Shown here piece by piece: positions 11,527 to 21,498 of a stretch of 64,000 bases of DNA. The stretch covers positions 125,450,883-125,514,882 of the forward strand of contig CM067360.1 in the NCBI GenBank assembly GCA_034401795.1. The letters are read 5' to 3'. Each line of letters begins with the position of its first letter. Position 1 is the first letter of the stretch. The notes under the pieces are model-generated. The model saw nothing but the letters and a program-made list of their open reading frames with translations. It was not told where the DNA came from and ran no database searches. This stretch comes from Chaetoderma sp. LZ-2023a (Eukaryota; Mollusca; Caudofoveata; Chaetodermatida; Chaetodermatidae). Position numbers and translations under genes: made by a program.

Positions 11527-12654
11527 TAGGCTTGCACGATTTTTGCTTCGAAACATCGCGATCGATTTTATAAAAAAAATCGTGATTTTCGATTAAATCA
11601 TAGGTCCAAATTCCCAAAAGTATAAAGTGGGTAGGGGTGTAACATGACTTGTTTCTAGAAAAAGTTGAAATAAATGACACAAAAATAGCACGAAATTAGA
11701 ACACATTTTCATGCGAGGAATTCTTACCATCCTACGTCTATGTTTAATATATACCTTATATCCATCATCGCGGGAGTGAAATTATTAATTGGGACCACCT
11801 AAATATTGCGTATAGTTTAATAAACATTATTTATTTCATCAAAATTTTAGATAAAATGTCGCCGAGAAAATATATAAATTACATGATGTATCAGCTTCTG
11901 CTTATAGCCTCCCTTGGATGAGTTTAGGTCATTACCGAAGTAATGTGAAGACGCTAATATTAGTACCCGGGGAGATACTGAGCAATTCACATACATACTG
12001 TAGGACGGTAGTTTTGATTAGGTACGAATGGAACGGCGTAAACTCGTCCTATAGTGCAGTTTATAGTTGCTTTCAGAATGTACGAGTTACATTTAAGAGT
12101 AATCAACAGAACGCACAGTTCAAAATCAAACAATCTGGAATGCTGTTGCTTTATTTTCTTTAATTTGACATGACAACCGAATCAACAAGGAAAAAGTATT
12201 ACACCGCCTGAAATTGCTAACTCTAGAATTAAAGCGACTTATGTTCACTGATTGTCTAACACTCTGCAACTAAGTATATACTTGACATTTCACGACAAAC
12301 TCAGGGTCTGCAGCGAAAGAAAGAAAATTTTATGGCGATGTGACGGAGTCTCAATGACAAAAGGTGTTACCTCGCTATTGTTAGCTTGTTTATTGTAGCG
12401 CTTTGTGTTGTGATTAGTAATTATTCGACACTTGCATGGCACGGCGGGATATAAACACAATGAACACAGGCGTGAATCGATCATAATTGTACTCATGTAT
12501 TGACAAAATGCGACTGAAATGTACACACCTCAGATTTTAAAAAAAACATGACATTTTTGACGATTCTCCGATTTTTCCTCAATTACATCGTAAAAATCGC
12601 GATTTTAAAAATAAATCAAATTTCACGATTAAATCGAAAAATCGCGCAAGCCTA
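11527..12654. mobile_element. hAT-like non-autonomous transposon
   Basis: 1128 bp. It begins TAGGCTTGCACGATTTTTGC and ends with the inverse (..AAATCGCGCAAGCCTA). It is flanked on both sides by the 8-bp duplication CAGCATAC (11519-11526 and 12655-12662). Uninterrupted DIRS copies carry a single homologous site (GGCATACGCTT in copy B), which confirms the insertion point. An 8-bp target duplication with TAG...CTA termini is typical of the hAT superfamily. No transposase frame is present. 'gattttcgattaaatc' and 'gattaaatcgaaaaatcg' extend the terminal complementarity inward. Confidence 0.88.
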
Positions 12655-13179
12655 CAGCATACGCTTAGGTTCCGCCATCTGACTCATAGTGCTATCCTTC
12701 CATGGTCTAGACCACGCTCCCCCACCCCTCATTTGTTCGCACAAATTCCAGAGGGCTGTCAAAGGGGAGGCAACACCCACCAGACCCATGTCAGCCCGAA
12801 GTCTCACCTAGGGTAGTCGAGGAGAGTGCAAAGAAGCTACTACCTCTAATTTTGAAACAAAATATCAGTATATCGATTAGATTTTCAAATTTGAATGAGT
12901 CTAATGTCTGTTGCAATGAATAAGATACTCTTGAACCAGACTTTTTACTTAATCAGTCTGGGAATTCGACTAAGTAAATTAATATTAGTCACTTAAGCTA
13001 AGAAAACACTCACCATTGTGCTTTGTCTTTCTTGATCATCACAGGAGCTCCGCCCAATCCACGGTCGTTCACAGATCATGTGCATCACCATTGCTCAGTG
13101 CATGTGGAAGAACCCTACGATGTATGCGAAAACAGTGGTCGGACGTGGCTTTAGCTAAGATTCAACAAATTGGCGACGG

Positions 13180-15955
13180 CTACTGGACGAAGTGCGCTGG
13201 AGATATCGCGAAGGTAGAAATCAGTGAATGACGACTCGGCATACCATTGTGCTACAGACATCACCTCTAAAGAGACACCCGTATAAAGGGGCAATGCTGC
13301 TGCTAGTGCTCGGACTTAATGGGCATTCACATGATCAATCTGCTTTCCTGCTGCGATTTTATGCGACATCTGAATAGCATTGACTATCCAACGAGAAATG
13401 GTATCTTTCGAGGCGTGAAGATGAGGAGCTTTGAGACATACCCACTGAGATTTCGGGTCATCTCTCCACTCCTCAGTACGCTTCATATATATTTTCAGAC
13501 ATCTAACAGGACACCAAGCAGAAGAGTTTGGGTCATGCCTAATTAAACTTGGCAAATTGATCGGCTGTCATGGATATTTTATTGATGGATTCTTTGCCAG
13601 GAAACAAAGACGTGGTAATAGTCTTAAACCTTCACCCAAAACGACAAAACGGTCTTGTTCGACAGAAAATGGATTTCGCTTCTCCTCGCCGATGCTGCTG
13701 CAACCAAGAAAACTGACTTAATAGTTAACAGTTTAATATCTATAGATCTAATTGGTGCAAATGGAGCATGCCCTAAAACCTGCAGAACAAGAGATAGATT
13801 CCATGCTAGGATAGGGTCGCAAATTGCTCATTCCTTTAATAACTTCATTTAAAGTGTCACTCTCCACTCCTACAATTGCCAGACTGGGAATGACTGAAGC
13901 TAATGCAGACTTATATGTTGCTAGGGTTGAAGGTACAAGTTTGTCAACTTTGTATAAATGACGGATAAAATCTGCTACGTGTTGAACAGATGCAGAAAAG
14001 GGATCAATATCGCTTCCCTTACACCACTCTGCAAATTTGTTGATTCTATAATTATATGTTTTAGTGGTTGACCCTCTTCTGGCTGAAGCAACAAACTTCG
14101 CTGCTTGCTCAGAAAAGCCACCCTTAATTGGCCGCTGCTTGATAACATCCATGCAGTCAATTTGAACATTTCTGGTCTGTCGTGGAAGTACAGACCCCTG
14201 TTCTGAGAGATTAGATCTCTTCTGTCGGGAAGAGGGATTGGATTGCAGACCAGAAGGTCCAGCAGATCCGTAAACCATGATCAGCCTGGCCAATAAGGGG
14301 CGATCAGTAGTAGTACTTGGCACATACCCTCTCTTATCTTTGCCAGAACTTTTGGGATCAGAATAGTTGGAGGATACGCATACGCGTACATTCCCTTCCG
14401 ACTTACTGCCAGTGCATCTACTGCCAGAGCTAGCGGGTCCGGGATCGGTGACACGTATGTGACCATCTTTGCATTCTGTTTCATCGCAAACAGGTCCACA
14501 TTTGGCTTGCCCCAATGTTTGAATAGAACCTCCACTACCGATTGGTTGAGCTGCCATTCCGTCGGACGACAAACCGTCCTTTGACTGAGATCGACTGAGA
14601 GCATCTGCTAAGATGTTCAGTTTTCCTGGAATGTGTGCTGCCCGAAGAATAACATTCCTCTCTTGGCACCACAGCAGAAGGTTCCAAATCATCATAGACA
14701 ACTCCGGTGATCTCGTCCCGCCTTGGCGGTTTAAATAAGACACCACTGTTGAGTTGTCTGTCTTTACTAGGACAATCTTGTCTCGGATTAAGCTCTCGAA
14801 TTTTCGAAGTGCTAATGTCACTGCTAACATTTCGAGAACATTGATGTGTTTCTGCACATTGGTCCGATCCCATTCCCCTGACACTGACTGATCATACAAT
14901 ACCGCTCCCCAACCCGTTGTCGATGCATCTGTGAAGATGGACATCTGTGGTTGAGGAGGTTGTAGAAGAACACCTCGCAGGAGATTCTGTTCTGATAACC
15001 ACCACTGAAGGTGGAATATCAATGGTTCATTTACTGGAATCTTCAGAGATAACGGATCCGTTCTCTGAGACCAGAATGACATTAGATACATTTGAATCGG
15101 CCTACGCCTGAGTGCCGCATAAGGAACCACTTTCTCCAGAGACACTAGTAAACCCAGTATCCTGAGAAATTGGAGCGCCGTCAGAAAGGCTCCTAGAGAA
15201 ACTGACTTCAGTACTGCAATCAAACTCTTGACTCTGCTCTCCGCCGGAAAAGCTACGCCGTCCCTGAGGTTGAAAAATATTCCCAGATAAACAAACTCCT
15301 GGGATGGAGTCAATTCTGATTTCTCTAGATTCACAATCCATCTTAGATCCTTTAGCAAGGCTAGGACTACCTGAAGATTGTTGCGCAGAGTGACTGGATT
15401 CCCCGCCTTCAGCAGCCAGTCGTCTATGTAAGTATGAACAGCTATGTTTCCCCTGCGAAGATAAGAAGTCATGGCGAGAACCACTTTGGCGAAGACCCTC
15501 GGTGCTGTGGTCAGGCCGAATGGAAGCGCATTGAATTCCCAAACATTGTCTTGGAATGCAAAGCGAAGGTATTTCTGAAAAGGAATATGCATCCTTCAGA
15601 TCTATCGACACTGCCCACATGCCTTTTCTCAGCCCTGTCATCACCGCTGCTACAGTCTCCATCTGAAATTTTGGAGAAAGAATAAGTTTGTTCAACGGTT
15701 TGAGATTGAGAATTGGTCTCCATCCTCCGGTACGTTTCGGAACGAGGAACATCATCCAATAGATGCATAGGGAGGACTGATTGCGACTAGATGAATCGCG
15801 TTCTTCCGCTGCAGAGCTTCGATTTCTGAGCAAATGGCATCTAGTCGATCAGATTCCCTTGGAACGGGAGTCCACACTGGAGTCGATGTTAACGGAACTA
15901 ACGATTGACGGATGAGCCAGTCCGGTTCGTAGCCATTTCTTAACCACTGACAGAC
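13180..15955 (-). pseudogene. DIRS copy A RT/RNase H and tyrosine recombinase
   Basis: Minus strand. From 15833 downward: RT with VPKRTGGWRPILNLKPLNK, SIDLKDAY and YIDDWLL; RNase H with IFTDAS, VLEMLAVTLALRKFE, KTDNSTVVSYLN and ILADALSR; then recombinase with TTKTYNYRINKFAEWC and FSASVQHVADFIRHLY. The longest frame (13748-15592, 614 codons) passes from RT/RNase H into the recombinase. This happens because a 10-bp tandem duplication (tcagtcgatc/tcagtcaaag, near 14585-14602) shifts the frame just after ILADALSR. Further indels separate the recombinase C-terminus (13316-13555, CPVRCLKIYMKRTEEWRDD) and disable it. The RT N-terminus is also frame-shifted near 15585. Confidence 0.85.
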
Positions 15956-16917
15956 TCAAAAAAGCATCTTTCTTAATACTTACCAGATATACTATTATGA
16001 TAATGTCTATTATCTAGTCTAGCTCAAAATAAACAATTAAAACTCCGCACTCTCCTGGTCCTCTCCTGGTCCTGCCCATACTGTGTCTGGGATTACCATA
16101 GCCGCAGGTACCGATTCAATTCTCAATCACAGTCAGATTCGTCTTATATTTGCCTTGGCAAACCGCGAAAGCAGCTCAGCCTCACCTCAGCGGGGCAGCT
16201 GAGGGAGGGCCATAGTACATCTGGTAAGTATTAAGAATTCTCGTAGAAACAAAAGCGGATGCTTTTTTGATTCTACTTCGAATAATACTTACCAGATGTA
16301 CTATCATGATAAACTCCGGATTTCGACAGCCAGGAAATGCCGGTGGGAGGAGGTGAGGCTCGAACCAGCACTCATCTACCATCCAACAGAGAAGGTTGTG
16401 AAGAGACTAGAACCCTGGCATACGCTTGGGTTCTGCCATCTGACTCATAGAGTGCTAAACTTCCATGGTCTAGACCGCGCTCCCCCCCTCTTTTGTCAGC
16501 ACAAAATTCAGAGGGTTGTCAATGGGGATGCAACACCCACCAGACCCGTGTCAGCCCCAAGTCTCAGCTAGGGCAGTCCAGTAGAGTGCAAAGAAGCTAC
16601 TACAACTTCAATTTTTGAAAAAACATCAGTATATCGATTAGATTTTCAAATTGGAATGAGTCTAATGTCTGTATGAGAGGATAAGTATACTCTTGTACCA
16701 GACTATTCACTTAAGCAGTCTGGTATTTCGACTGTAAGTAAACATATTTATAGTCACTTAATTAATGTAAACACTCACCATTTTGAGTGCTTGATCTGTT
16801 CTTGATCATCACAGGAGCTCGGCCCAATCCACGGTCATACTCAGTCATGTGCATAGCGCTTGTTCAGTGTAAGCGGAAGACTTTAGTGATGTGTGTGAAG
16901 TAGTGGTCGGAAGTGGC

Positions 16918-19854
16918 TTAGTTTAGATTCGACAGATTGGCGATGGCTACCGGATTAAGTGCGCTGGAGATGTCGCGAAGGTAGAAATCAGTGAATGACG
17001 ACTCGGCATGCCATTGTGCTACAGACATCACCTCCTCTAATGAGACACCCTTATAAGGGGCCGATGATGCTGCTAGTGCTCGGACCTGATGGGCATTCGC
17101 ACGATCAATCTGCTCTCCTGTAGCGATTTTGTGCGACATCTGAATAGCGTCAACTATCCAACGAGAAATAGTATCTTTCGAGGCACGTAAATGGGGAGCT
17201 TTGAGACATAACCACAGAGATTTCGGGTCATCTCTCCATTCATTAGTACGTTTCTTATACATTTTCAGACATCTGACAGGACACCAAGCACAAGAGTTTG
17301 GGTCATGTCTAGTTAAACTTGGCAAATTGATCGGCTGTCCTGGATATTTAAGTGACTGATTCTTTGCCAGGAAACAAAGACGTGGAAGTAGTCTTAAACC
17401 TTCACCCGTGACGACAAAACGGTCTTGTTCGGCAGAAAGCGCAGGAATTTCGCTTCTCCTTCTCGCCGACGCTGCTGCAACCAAGAAAACTGATTTAATA
17501 GTTAACAGTTTAGTGTCAATAGATCTAATCGGTTCAAAGGGAGCATGCCCTAAAACCTGTAGAACAAGAGATAGATTCCATGATGGGATAGGAATTGGCT
17601 GTCTAGGTCGCAGATTGCTCATTCCTTTGATAACTTCATTCAAGGTGTCATTCGCCACTCCTTCAATGGTGAGACTGGGAATGACTGAAGCTAATGCAGA
17701 CTTATATGCTGCTAGGGTAGAAGGTACAAGTTTGTCAACTTCGTATAAATGACAGATAAAATCTGCTACGTGTTGAACAGATGCAGAAAAGGGATCAATA
17801 TCTCTTCTCTCACACCACTGTGCAAATTTGTTGATTCTATAATTATATGTCTTTGTGGTTGAAACTCTTCTGGCTGAAGCAACAAACTTCGCTGCTTGCT
17901 CAGAAAAGCCACCCTCAATTGCACGCTGCTTGATAACATCCATGCAGTCAATTTTAACATTTCTGGTCTGTCGTGAAGGTACAGACCCTTGTTCTGAGAG
18001 ATGTGTGCTGCCCGAAGAATAATATTCCTTTCTTGGCACCACAGCAGAAGGTTCCAAACCATCATACACAACTCTGGTGATCTCGTCCCGCCCTGGCGGT
18101 TCAAATAAGACACCACTGTTGAGTTGTCTGTCCTTATTAGGACAACTTTGTCTTGAATTAGAGTCTCGAACTTTCGAAGTGCAAATACCACCGCTAATAG
18201 CTCGAGCACATCGATATGTTTCTGCGCATTGGTCCGATCCCATTCCCCTGACACTGACTGATTGTCCAATACCGCTCCCCAACCCGTCAATGATGCATCC
18301 GTGAAGATGGACATTTGAGGTTGAGGAGGTTGTAGAGGAACACCTCGCAGGAGATTCTGTTCCGATAACCACCACTGAAGGTGGAATATCAATGGTTCTT
18401 TTACTGGTATCCTCAGAGATAATGGATCTGTTCTCTGTGACCAGAATGACATTAGATACATCTGAATCGGCCTGCGCCTGAGTGCCGCATAAGGAACCAC
18501 CTTCTCCAGAGATACTAGTAAACCCAGTATCCTGAGAAACTGGCGCGCCGTCAGAGAGGCTTCTAGAGAAACCGACTCCAAAACTGCAATCAGGCTTTTG
18601 ACTCTGCTCTCCACCGGAAAAGCTACGCCGTCCCTGAGATTGAAAAATATGGCCAGATAAACAAACTCCTGGGATGGAGTCAGTTCTGATTTCTCTAGAT
18701 TCACAATCCACCCTAGATCCTTCAATAAGGCTAGGACTACCTGCAGATTGCTGCGCAAAGTGACTGGATTCCCCGCCTTTAGCAGCCAGTCGTCTATGTA
18801 CGTGTGAACAACTATGCTTCTCCTGCGAAGTAAAGAAGTCATGGCGAGAACCACCTTGGTGAAGACCCTCGGAGCTGTGGTCAGGCCGAACGGGAGGGCA
18901 TTGAATTCCCAAACACTGTCTTGGAATGCAAAACGAAGGTACTTCTGAAAAGGAATTGACATTGGAATATGAAAATATGCATCCTTCAGATCTATCGACA
19001 CTGCCCACATGCCTTTCCTCAGCCCTGTCATTACCGCTGCTACCGTCTCCATCTGAAATTTGGGAGAAAGAATAAATTTGTTCAACGGTTTGAGATTGAG
19101 AATTGGTCTCCACCCTCCGGTACGCTTCGGAACGAGGAACATAATCGAATAGAAGCCCAGTGAACTGATCGCTGACTAGATGAATCGCCTTCTTCTGATG
19201 AAGAGATTCTATTTCTGATCGAATGGCGTCTAGACGATCTGATTCCCTTGGAACAGGAGTCCATATTGGAGTCGAGGTTAACGGAACTAACAGTTGATGG
19301 ATGAGCCAGTCCGGATCGTAGCCGTTTCTTATCCACTGACAAACTAAACAGTCGCGCACGACCTGTTCCCATTGGCTTAGGAATAGCTGAAGTCTGCCTC
19401 CGACGGATGGAATCTGCACACAGCTGTCGGTCAAGATTGGCCGATAAGACGCTAAATCGCTTGGGTGAAGATTCTCGACTCCATTCGTCTCCAAAGCCAC
19501 CGGCACTGGTTCCGCCGGAAACCCGTCAGGAACGAGCCCCACGGCCGCCCCGCGGCTTCTTGTAGTATGACAGTCCGGAACCGCCGCCATGGCCATCCTT
19601 ACGGTAGCCGCCGCGGCCCGAACCGCCACCCTTCCTGTCTTCCTCATACGGCCTCTTACTAGAGGACTTGTATGAGGATGAACGGCCAGGTCCTTGTGAT
19701 CCGGATGGCCTATGGGCATCACGGCCAGAAGGACGGAAGGGCGATCTAGGACGCTGCTCCTGTCTATGCTGACGGTAGGACTGCTGCGGCTGAGTCCTCT
19801 TAGTCGACTTCCATGACTTGCCGACCACTTCTTGCTCCGCCACCATTGACGCAA
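16918..19854 (-). CDS. DIRS copy B tyrosine recombinase frame
   Basis: 978 codons open. The C-terminal third is a phage-integrase-type recombinase. It has an N-terminal SAM-like part (TTKTYNYRINKFAQWC, FSASVQHVADFICHLY), the first catalytic Arg in SARRRSEI, HxxR as AHQVR, and a nucleophile candidate Tyr in FTDFYLRD. The frame also stays open, as a Ser/Gly-rich sequence, across the whole RT/RNase H region. At its far N-terminus it is the RT frame (LVPLTSTPIWTPVPRESDRL), joined by a 2-nt loss near 19162 (CAGTTCACTGGG, where copy E has CAGTCATCACTGGG). In DIRS elements the recombinase resolves a circular DNA intermediate into the genome. The catalytic block is intact, but the native start is unknown. 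Confidence 0.8.
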   Translation of the reverse strand: MRQWWRSKKWSASHGSRLRGLSRSSPTVSIDRSSVLDRPSVLLAVMPIGHPDHKDLAVHPHTSPLVRGRMRKTGRVAVRAAAATVRMAMAAVPDCHTTRSRGAAVGLVPDGFPAEPVPVALETNGVENLHPSDLASYRPILTDSCVQIPSVGGRLQLFLSQWEQVVRDCLVCQWIRNGYDPDWLIHQLLVPLTSTPIWTPVPRESDRLDAIRSEIESLHQKKAIHLVSDQFTGLLFDYVPRSEAYRRVETNSQSQTVEQIYSFSQISDGDGSSGNDRAEERHVGSVDRSEGCIFSYSNVNSFSEVPSFCIPRQCLGIQCPPVRPDHSSEGLHQGGSRHDFFTSQEKHSCSHVHRRLAAKGGESSHFAQQSAGSPSLIEGSRVDCESREIRTDSIPGVCLSGHIFQSQGRRSFSGGEQSQKPDCSFGVGFSRSLSDGAPVSQDTGFTSISGEGGSLCGTQAQADSDVSNVILVTENRSIISEDTSKRTIDIPPSVVVIGTESPARCSSTTSSTSNVHLHGCIIDGLGSGIGQSVSVRGMGSDQCAETYRCARAISGGICTSKVRDSNSRQSCPNKDRQLNSGVLFEPPGRDEITRVVYDGLEPSAVVPRKEYYSSGSTHLSEQGSVPSRQTRNVKIDCMDVIKQRAIEGGFSEQAAKFVASARRVSTTKTYNYRINKFAQWCERRDIDPFSASVQHVADFICHLYEVDKLVPSTLAAYKSALASVIPSLTIEGVANDTLNEVIKGMSNLRPRQPIPIPSWNLSLVLQVLGHAPFEPIRSIDTKLLTIKSVFLVAAASARRRSEIPALSAEQDRFVVTGEGLRLLPRLCFLAKNQSLKYPGQPINLPSLTRHDPNSCAWCPVRCLKMYKKRTNEWRDDPKSLWLCLKAPHLRASKDTISRWIVDAIQMSHKIATGEQIDRANAHQVRALAASSAPYKGVSLEEVMSVAQWHAESSFTDFYLRDISSALNPVAIANLSNLN
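17766..19142 (-). CDS. DIRS copy B reverse transcriptase/RNase H
   Basis: 458 codons in a frame different from the recombinase frame that fully overlaps it. It starts at MFLVPKRTGG; the true RT begins upstream, but a 2-nt deletion near 19162 breaks that part away. RT motifs: WRPILNLKPLNK, SIDLKDAYFHIP, LPFGLTTAP, and the catalytic YIDDWLL. RNase H: IFTDASLTGWG (Asp), LELLAV (Glu), RTDNSTVVSYLN (Asp). After ILRAAHI the frame jumps to SQNKGLYLHDR. A deletion of about 120 codons (junction near 18000) removes the PGRLNILADALSR block, which carries the last RNase H Asp. The enzyme is therefore probably defective. The tail ends IPFLHLFNT. Confidence 0.85.
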   Translation of the reverse strand: MFLVPKRTGGWRPILNLKPLNKFILSPKFQMETVAAVMTGLRKGMWAVSIDLKDAYFHIPMSIPFQKYLRFAFQDSVWEFNALPFGLTTAPRVFTKVVLAMTSLLRRRSIVVHTYIDDWLLKAGNPVTLRSNLQVVLALLKDLGWIVNLEKSELTPSQEFVYLAIFFNLRDGVAFPVESRVKSLIAVLESVSLEASLTARQFLRILGLLVSLEKVVPYAALRRRPIQMYLMSFWSQRTDPLSLRIPVKEPLIFHLQWWLSEQNLLRGVPLQPPQPQMSIFTDASLTGWGAVLDNQSVSGEWDRTNAQKHIDVLELLAVVFALRKFETLIQDKVVLIRTDNSTVVSYLNRQGGTRSPELCMMVWNLLLWCQERNIILRAAHISQNKGLYLHDRPEMLKLTAWMLSSSVQLRVAFLSKQRSLLLQPEEFQPQRHIIIESTNLHSGVREEILIPFLHLFNT

Positions 19855-20737
19855 CCTTGGAGAGCGCTTGTCGTGCCGAGCCGCCGAACAAGCCTGGACC
19901 TGTGAAAGGTGCAGAAGATAATGCAGCCCTCATCTCCGGTCCTGGCTCTACACAATCGAGAACCATTCTCCGTCGCTCTGCCAACGTTCTAGTGATCACC
20001 CTGGCCAGGCAATCCTGAGACAGGCGCATGGTGTCCCGAACAACTCCGGGAGCAGCCTCTGGCACCTGTCCACCATCCGCCGTGCAGTCCAGCATACCCT
20101 GCAGGACGGTACACCCGTGCGACAGCGCAGCCATGGCTGCCCTCGCCGCATCCTCAATGAGCGTGAGCTGGGACATACTGGGCCTTGCCGTCATCGAAAT
20201 ATCCGGCATGCCGGAATCTTCCATCAGCAACAGATCTTCCTCCTCTATCGTTGGCTCTTGAGCCAAGGACAGAGAAGGGGCAGGTGCATGACCCTCAGCA
20301 GAACTAGCCGGACAACCTAATGGTTGTCCTGCACCAGCTTGCATCACCGGGACCGTGGACTGCAATGACTCAAACATTGCCTTGAACTGGGCCACCCATA
20401 CGCCCAGAGCTCAATCCATCCGGTCATTCAGACGACCTTCAAGTCCCATAAGAGACGCCTGCTGCAACTTCGCTGCCTTGTCCTTCGCGATCCTCTCCAG
20501 CCTCGCACGTCGATCCCTGTCGAACTCTGCCACCATTGCCGACGACCACTTCACGCACACATCACAAGGGCTCCCGACCTTACACTGAGCGCACGCCACG
20601 CAGTGATGTCCCAAATACTTCCGCTTCATGAACCTGTTGCACTTCTGGCACAACGTGTCCGGATTCTTAGGTTTCTGCGAACACAGAGAAAAATTAAAAC
20701 GCTGCACATGACAAATGATGACGAGCAATACGCACAA
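19526..20737 (-). pseudogene. DIRS copy B Gag-like ORF1
   Basis: The N-terminal part (20411-20737) has a cysteine/histidine cluster, CQKCNRFMKRKYLGHHC then CAQCKVGSPCDVC, likely zinc-binding, followed by a charged helix (FDRDRRARLERIAKDKA). An in-frame TGA at about 20411 (after LNDRMD) separates it from the rest (19526-20395): a Pro/Ala-rich middle, an EDAARAAMAALSHGCTVLQG helix, VRDTMRLSQDCLARVITR, and an Arg/Gly-rich tail (GGGSGRGGYRKDGHGG, PRGGRGARS) suggestive of nucleic-acid binding. Compared with copy E, the middle is shortened after MTARPSMSQ. The start ATG at 20737 follows the same leader in copies B and E. Confidence 0.78.
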
Positions 20738-21324
20738 CCGACTTGATAGTTAAGATTTCTTAAACACATTAACTTTCTCTTAAATTAATGATAATCAAGT
20801 CTTAGGCAGGATCTATTTGAAACTTTTTTGAGTGAAAATTCTTTAAAAACTCAACTCAGCCTTTAACTAGCGTTAAATAACCAAGATTACAGCGCCGATC
20901 GCTACAAACACCCTCGACAATGAAGCGAGAGCTAAAATCGGCAACAAACAGAGTGCCTAGACACACCAAGCCAAGAACGACATAATTCATGGGCGCCGCC
21001 ATCTTGGCTAAGGGCGCATCCATCTTTAGAGGAACCGAGTCGCAAGAGAAATTAACCGAGTACCCGAATTAAACTAAAAGTTAACGAGTACAGAAGCGAC
21101 TCCAACAATGGCTAACATTTTAAAACAATGTGCCAATTTAAGGAAATTTCAAACAGTCATTATGGCACGAATGTATAAATTCTAGATTGATACAACCTGC
21201 CCCTGTGATGATTTTCCCAATTCCTCCATGAAGCCACCGATAACAACGTGAAATACGATCGATAAACTCCTTAATTGCTCAAATCAATAGCTCTAGAAAA
21301 ACGCGACTTTCTCAAAGTGCAAAA
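20738..21324 (-). other. DIRS copy B 5' leader
   Basis: Non-coding leader between ORF1 and the right terminus. It is shared with copies A, C and E. It contains 'gccgccatcttggct' (plus strand), i.e. a NF-E1/YY1-like AAGATGGCGGC on the sense strand, and 'cacgaatgtataaattctag'. This is a plausible promoter region for the element, but that is inferred only from position and conservation. Confidence 0.5.
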
Positions 21325-21498
21325 TAGACGAATCTGACTGTGATTGGGAATTGAATCGGTACCTGCGGCTATGGTAATCCCGGACACAGTATGGGCAGGA
21401 CCAGGAGAGTGCGGAGTTTTAATTGTTTATTTTGAGCTAGACTAGATAATAGACATTATCATAATAGTACATCTGGTAAGTATTATTCGAAGTAGAAT

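Larger units (their letters stand above)
11052..15956 (-). mobile_element. DIRS copy A, 3' part (older, interrupted)
   Basis: The outer terminus (11052-11110, 'tcaaaaaagcatccgctttt' and 'aatacttaccagatgtac') is followed by the internal complementary region at about 11300-11410. There the complements of both element ends abut ('gcggatgcttttttgattct' running into 'acttcgaataatacttacc'). Degenerate recombinase and RT/RNase H frames follow. The body stops abruptly at 15956, inside the N-terminal RT region ('ccactgacagact'), where copy B begins. The continuation of the same element is at 21499. A hAT-like element has inserted at 11527. Confidence 0.88.
15957..21498 (-). mobile_element. DIRS copy B, near-complete, nested in copy A
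   Basis: 5.5 kb. The left terminus (15957-16030) and right terminus (21325-21498, ending 'attattcgaagtagaat') are inverted relative to each other. A complementary region at about 16195-16320 contains the complements of both ends joined. The order on the minus strand is 5' terminus, leader, Gag-like, RT/RNase H, recombinase, complementary region, 3' terminus. It interrupts copy A between 'gacagact' and 'aaacaatctcgc' with no evident target duplication, as expected for recombinase-mediated DIRS integration. It is the best preserved DIRS copy here, but carries small indels and a deletion. Confidence 0.9.

Noticed and set aside
12290-12526. 78-codon frame inside the hAT-like element as a transposase remnant
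   Set aside because: No BED zinc finger, RNase-H-like or hAT dimerisation motif is visible.
17408-17752. 114-codon plus-strand frame and similar ones on the opposite strand of DIRS copies
   Set aside because: Antisense shadows of the recombinase and RT frames. They recur in every copy for that reason only.
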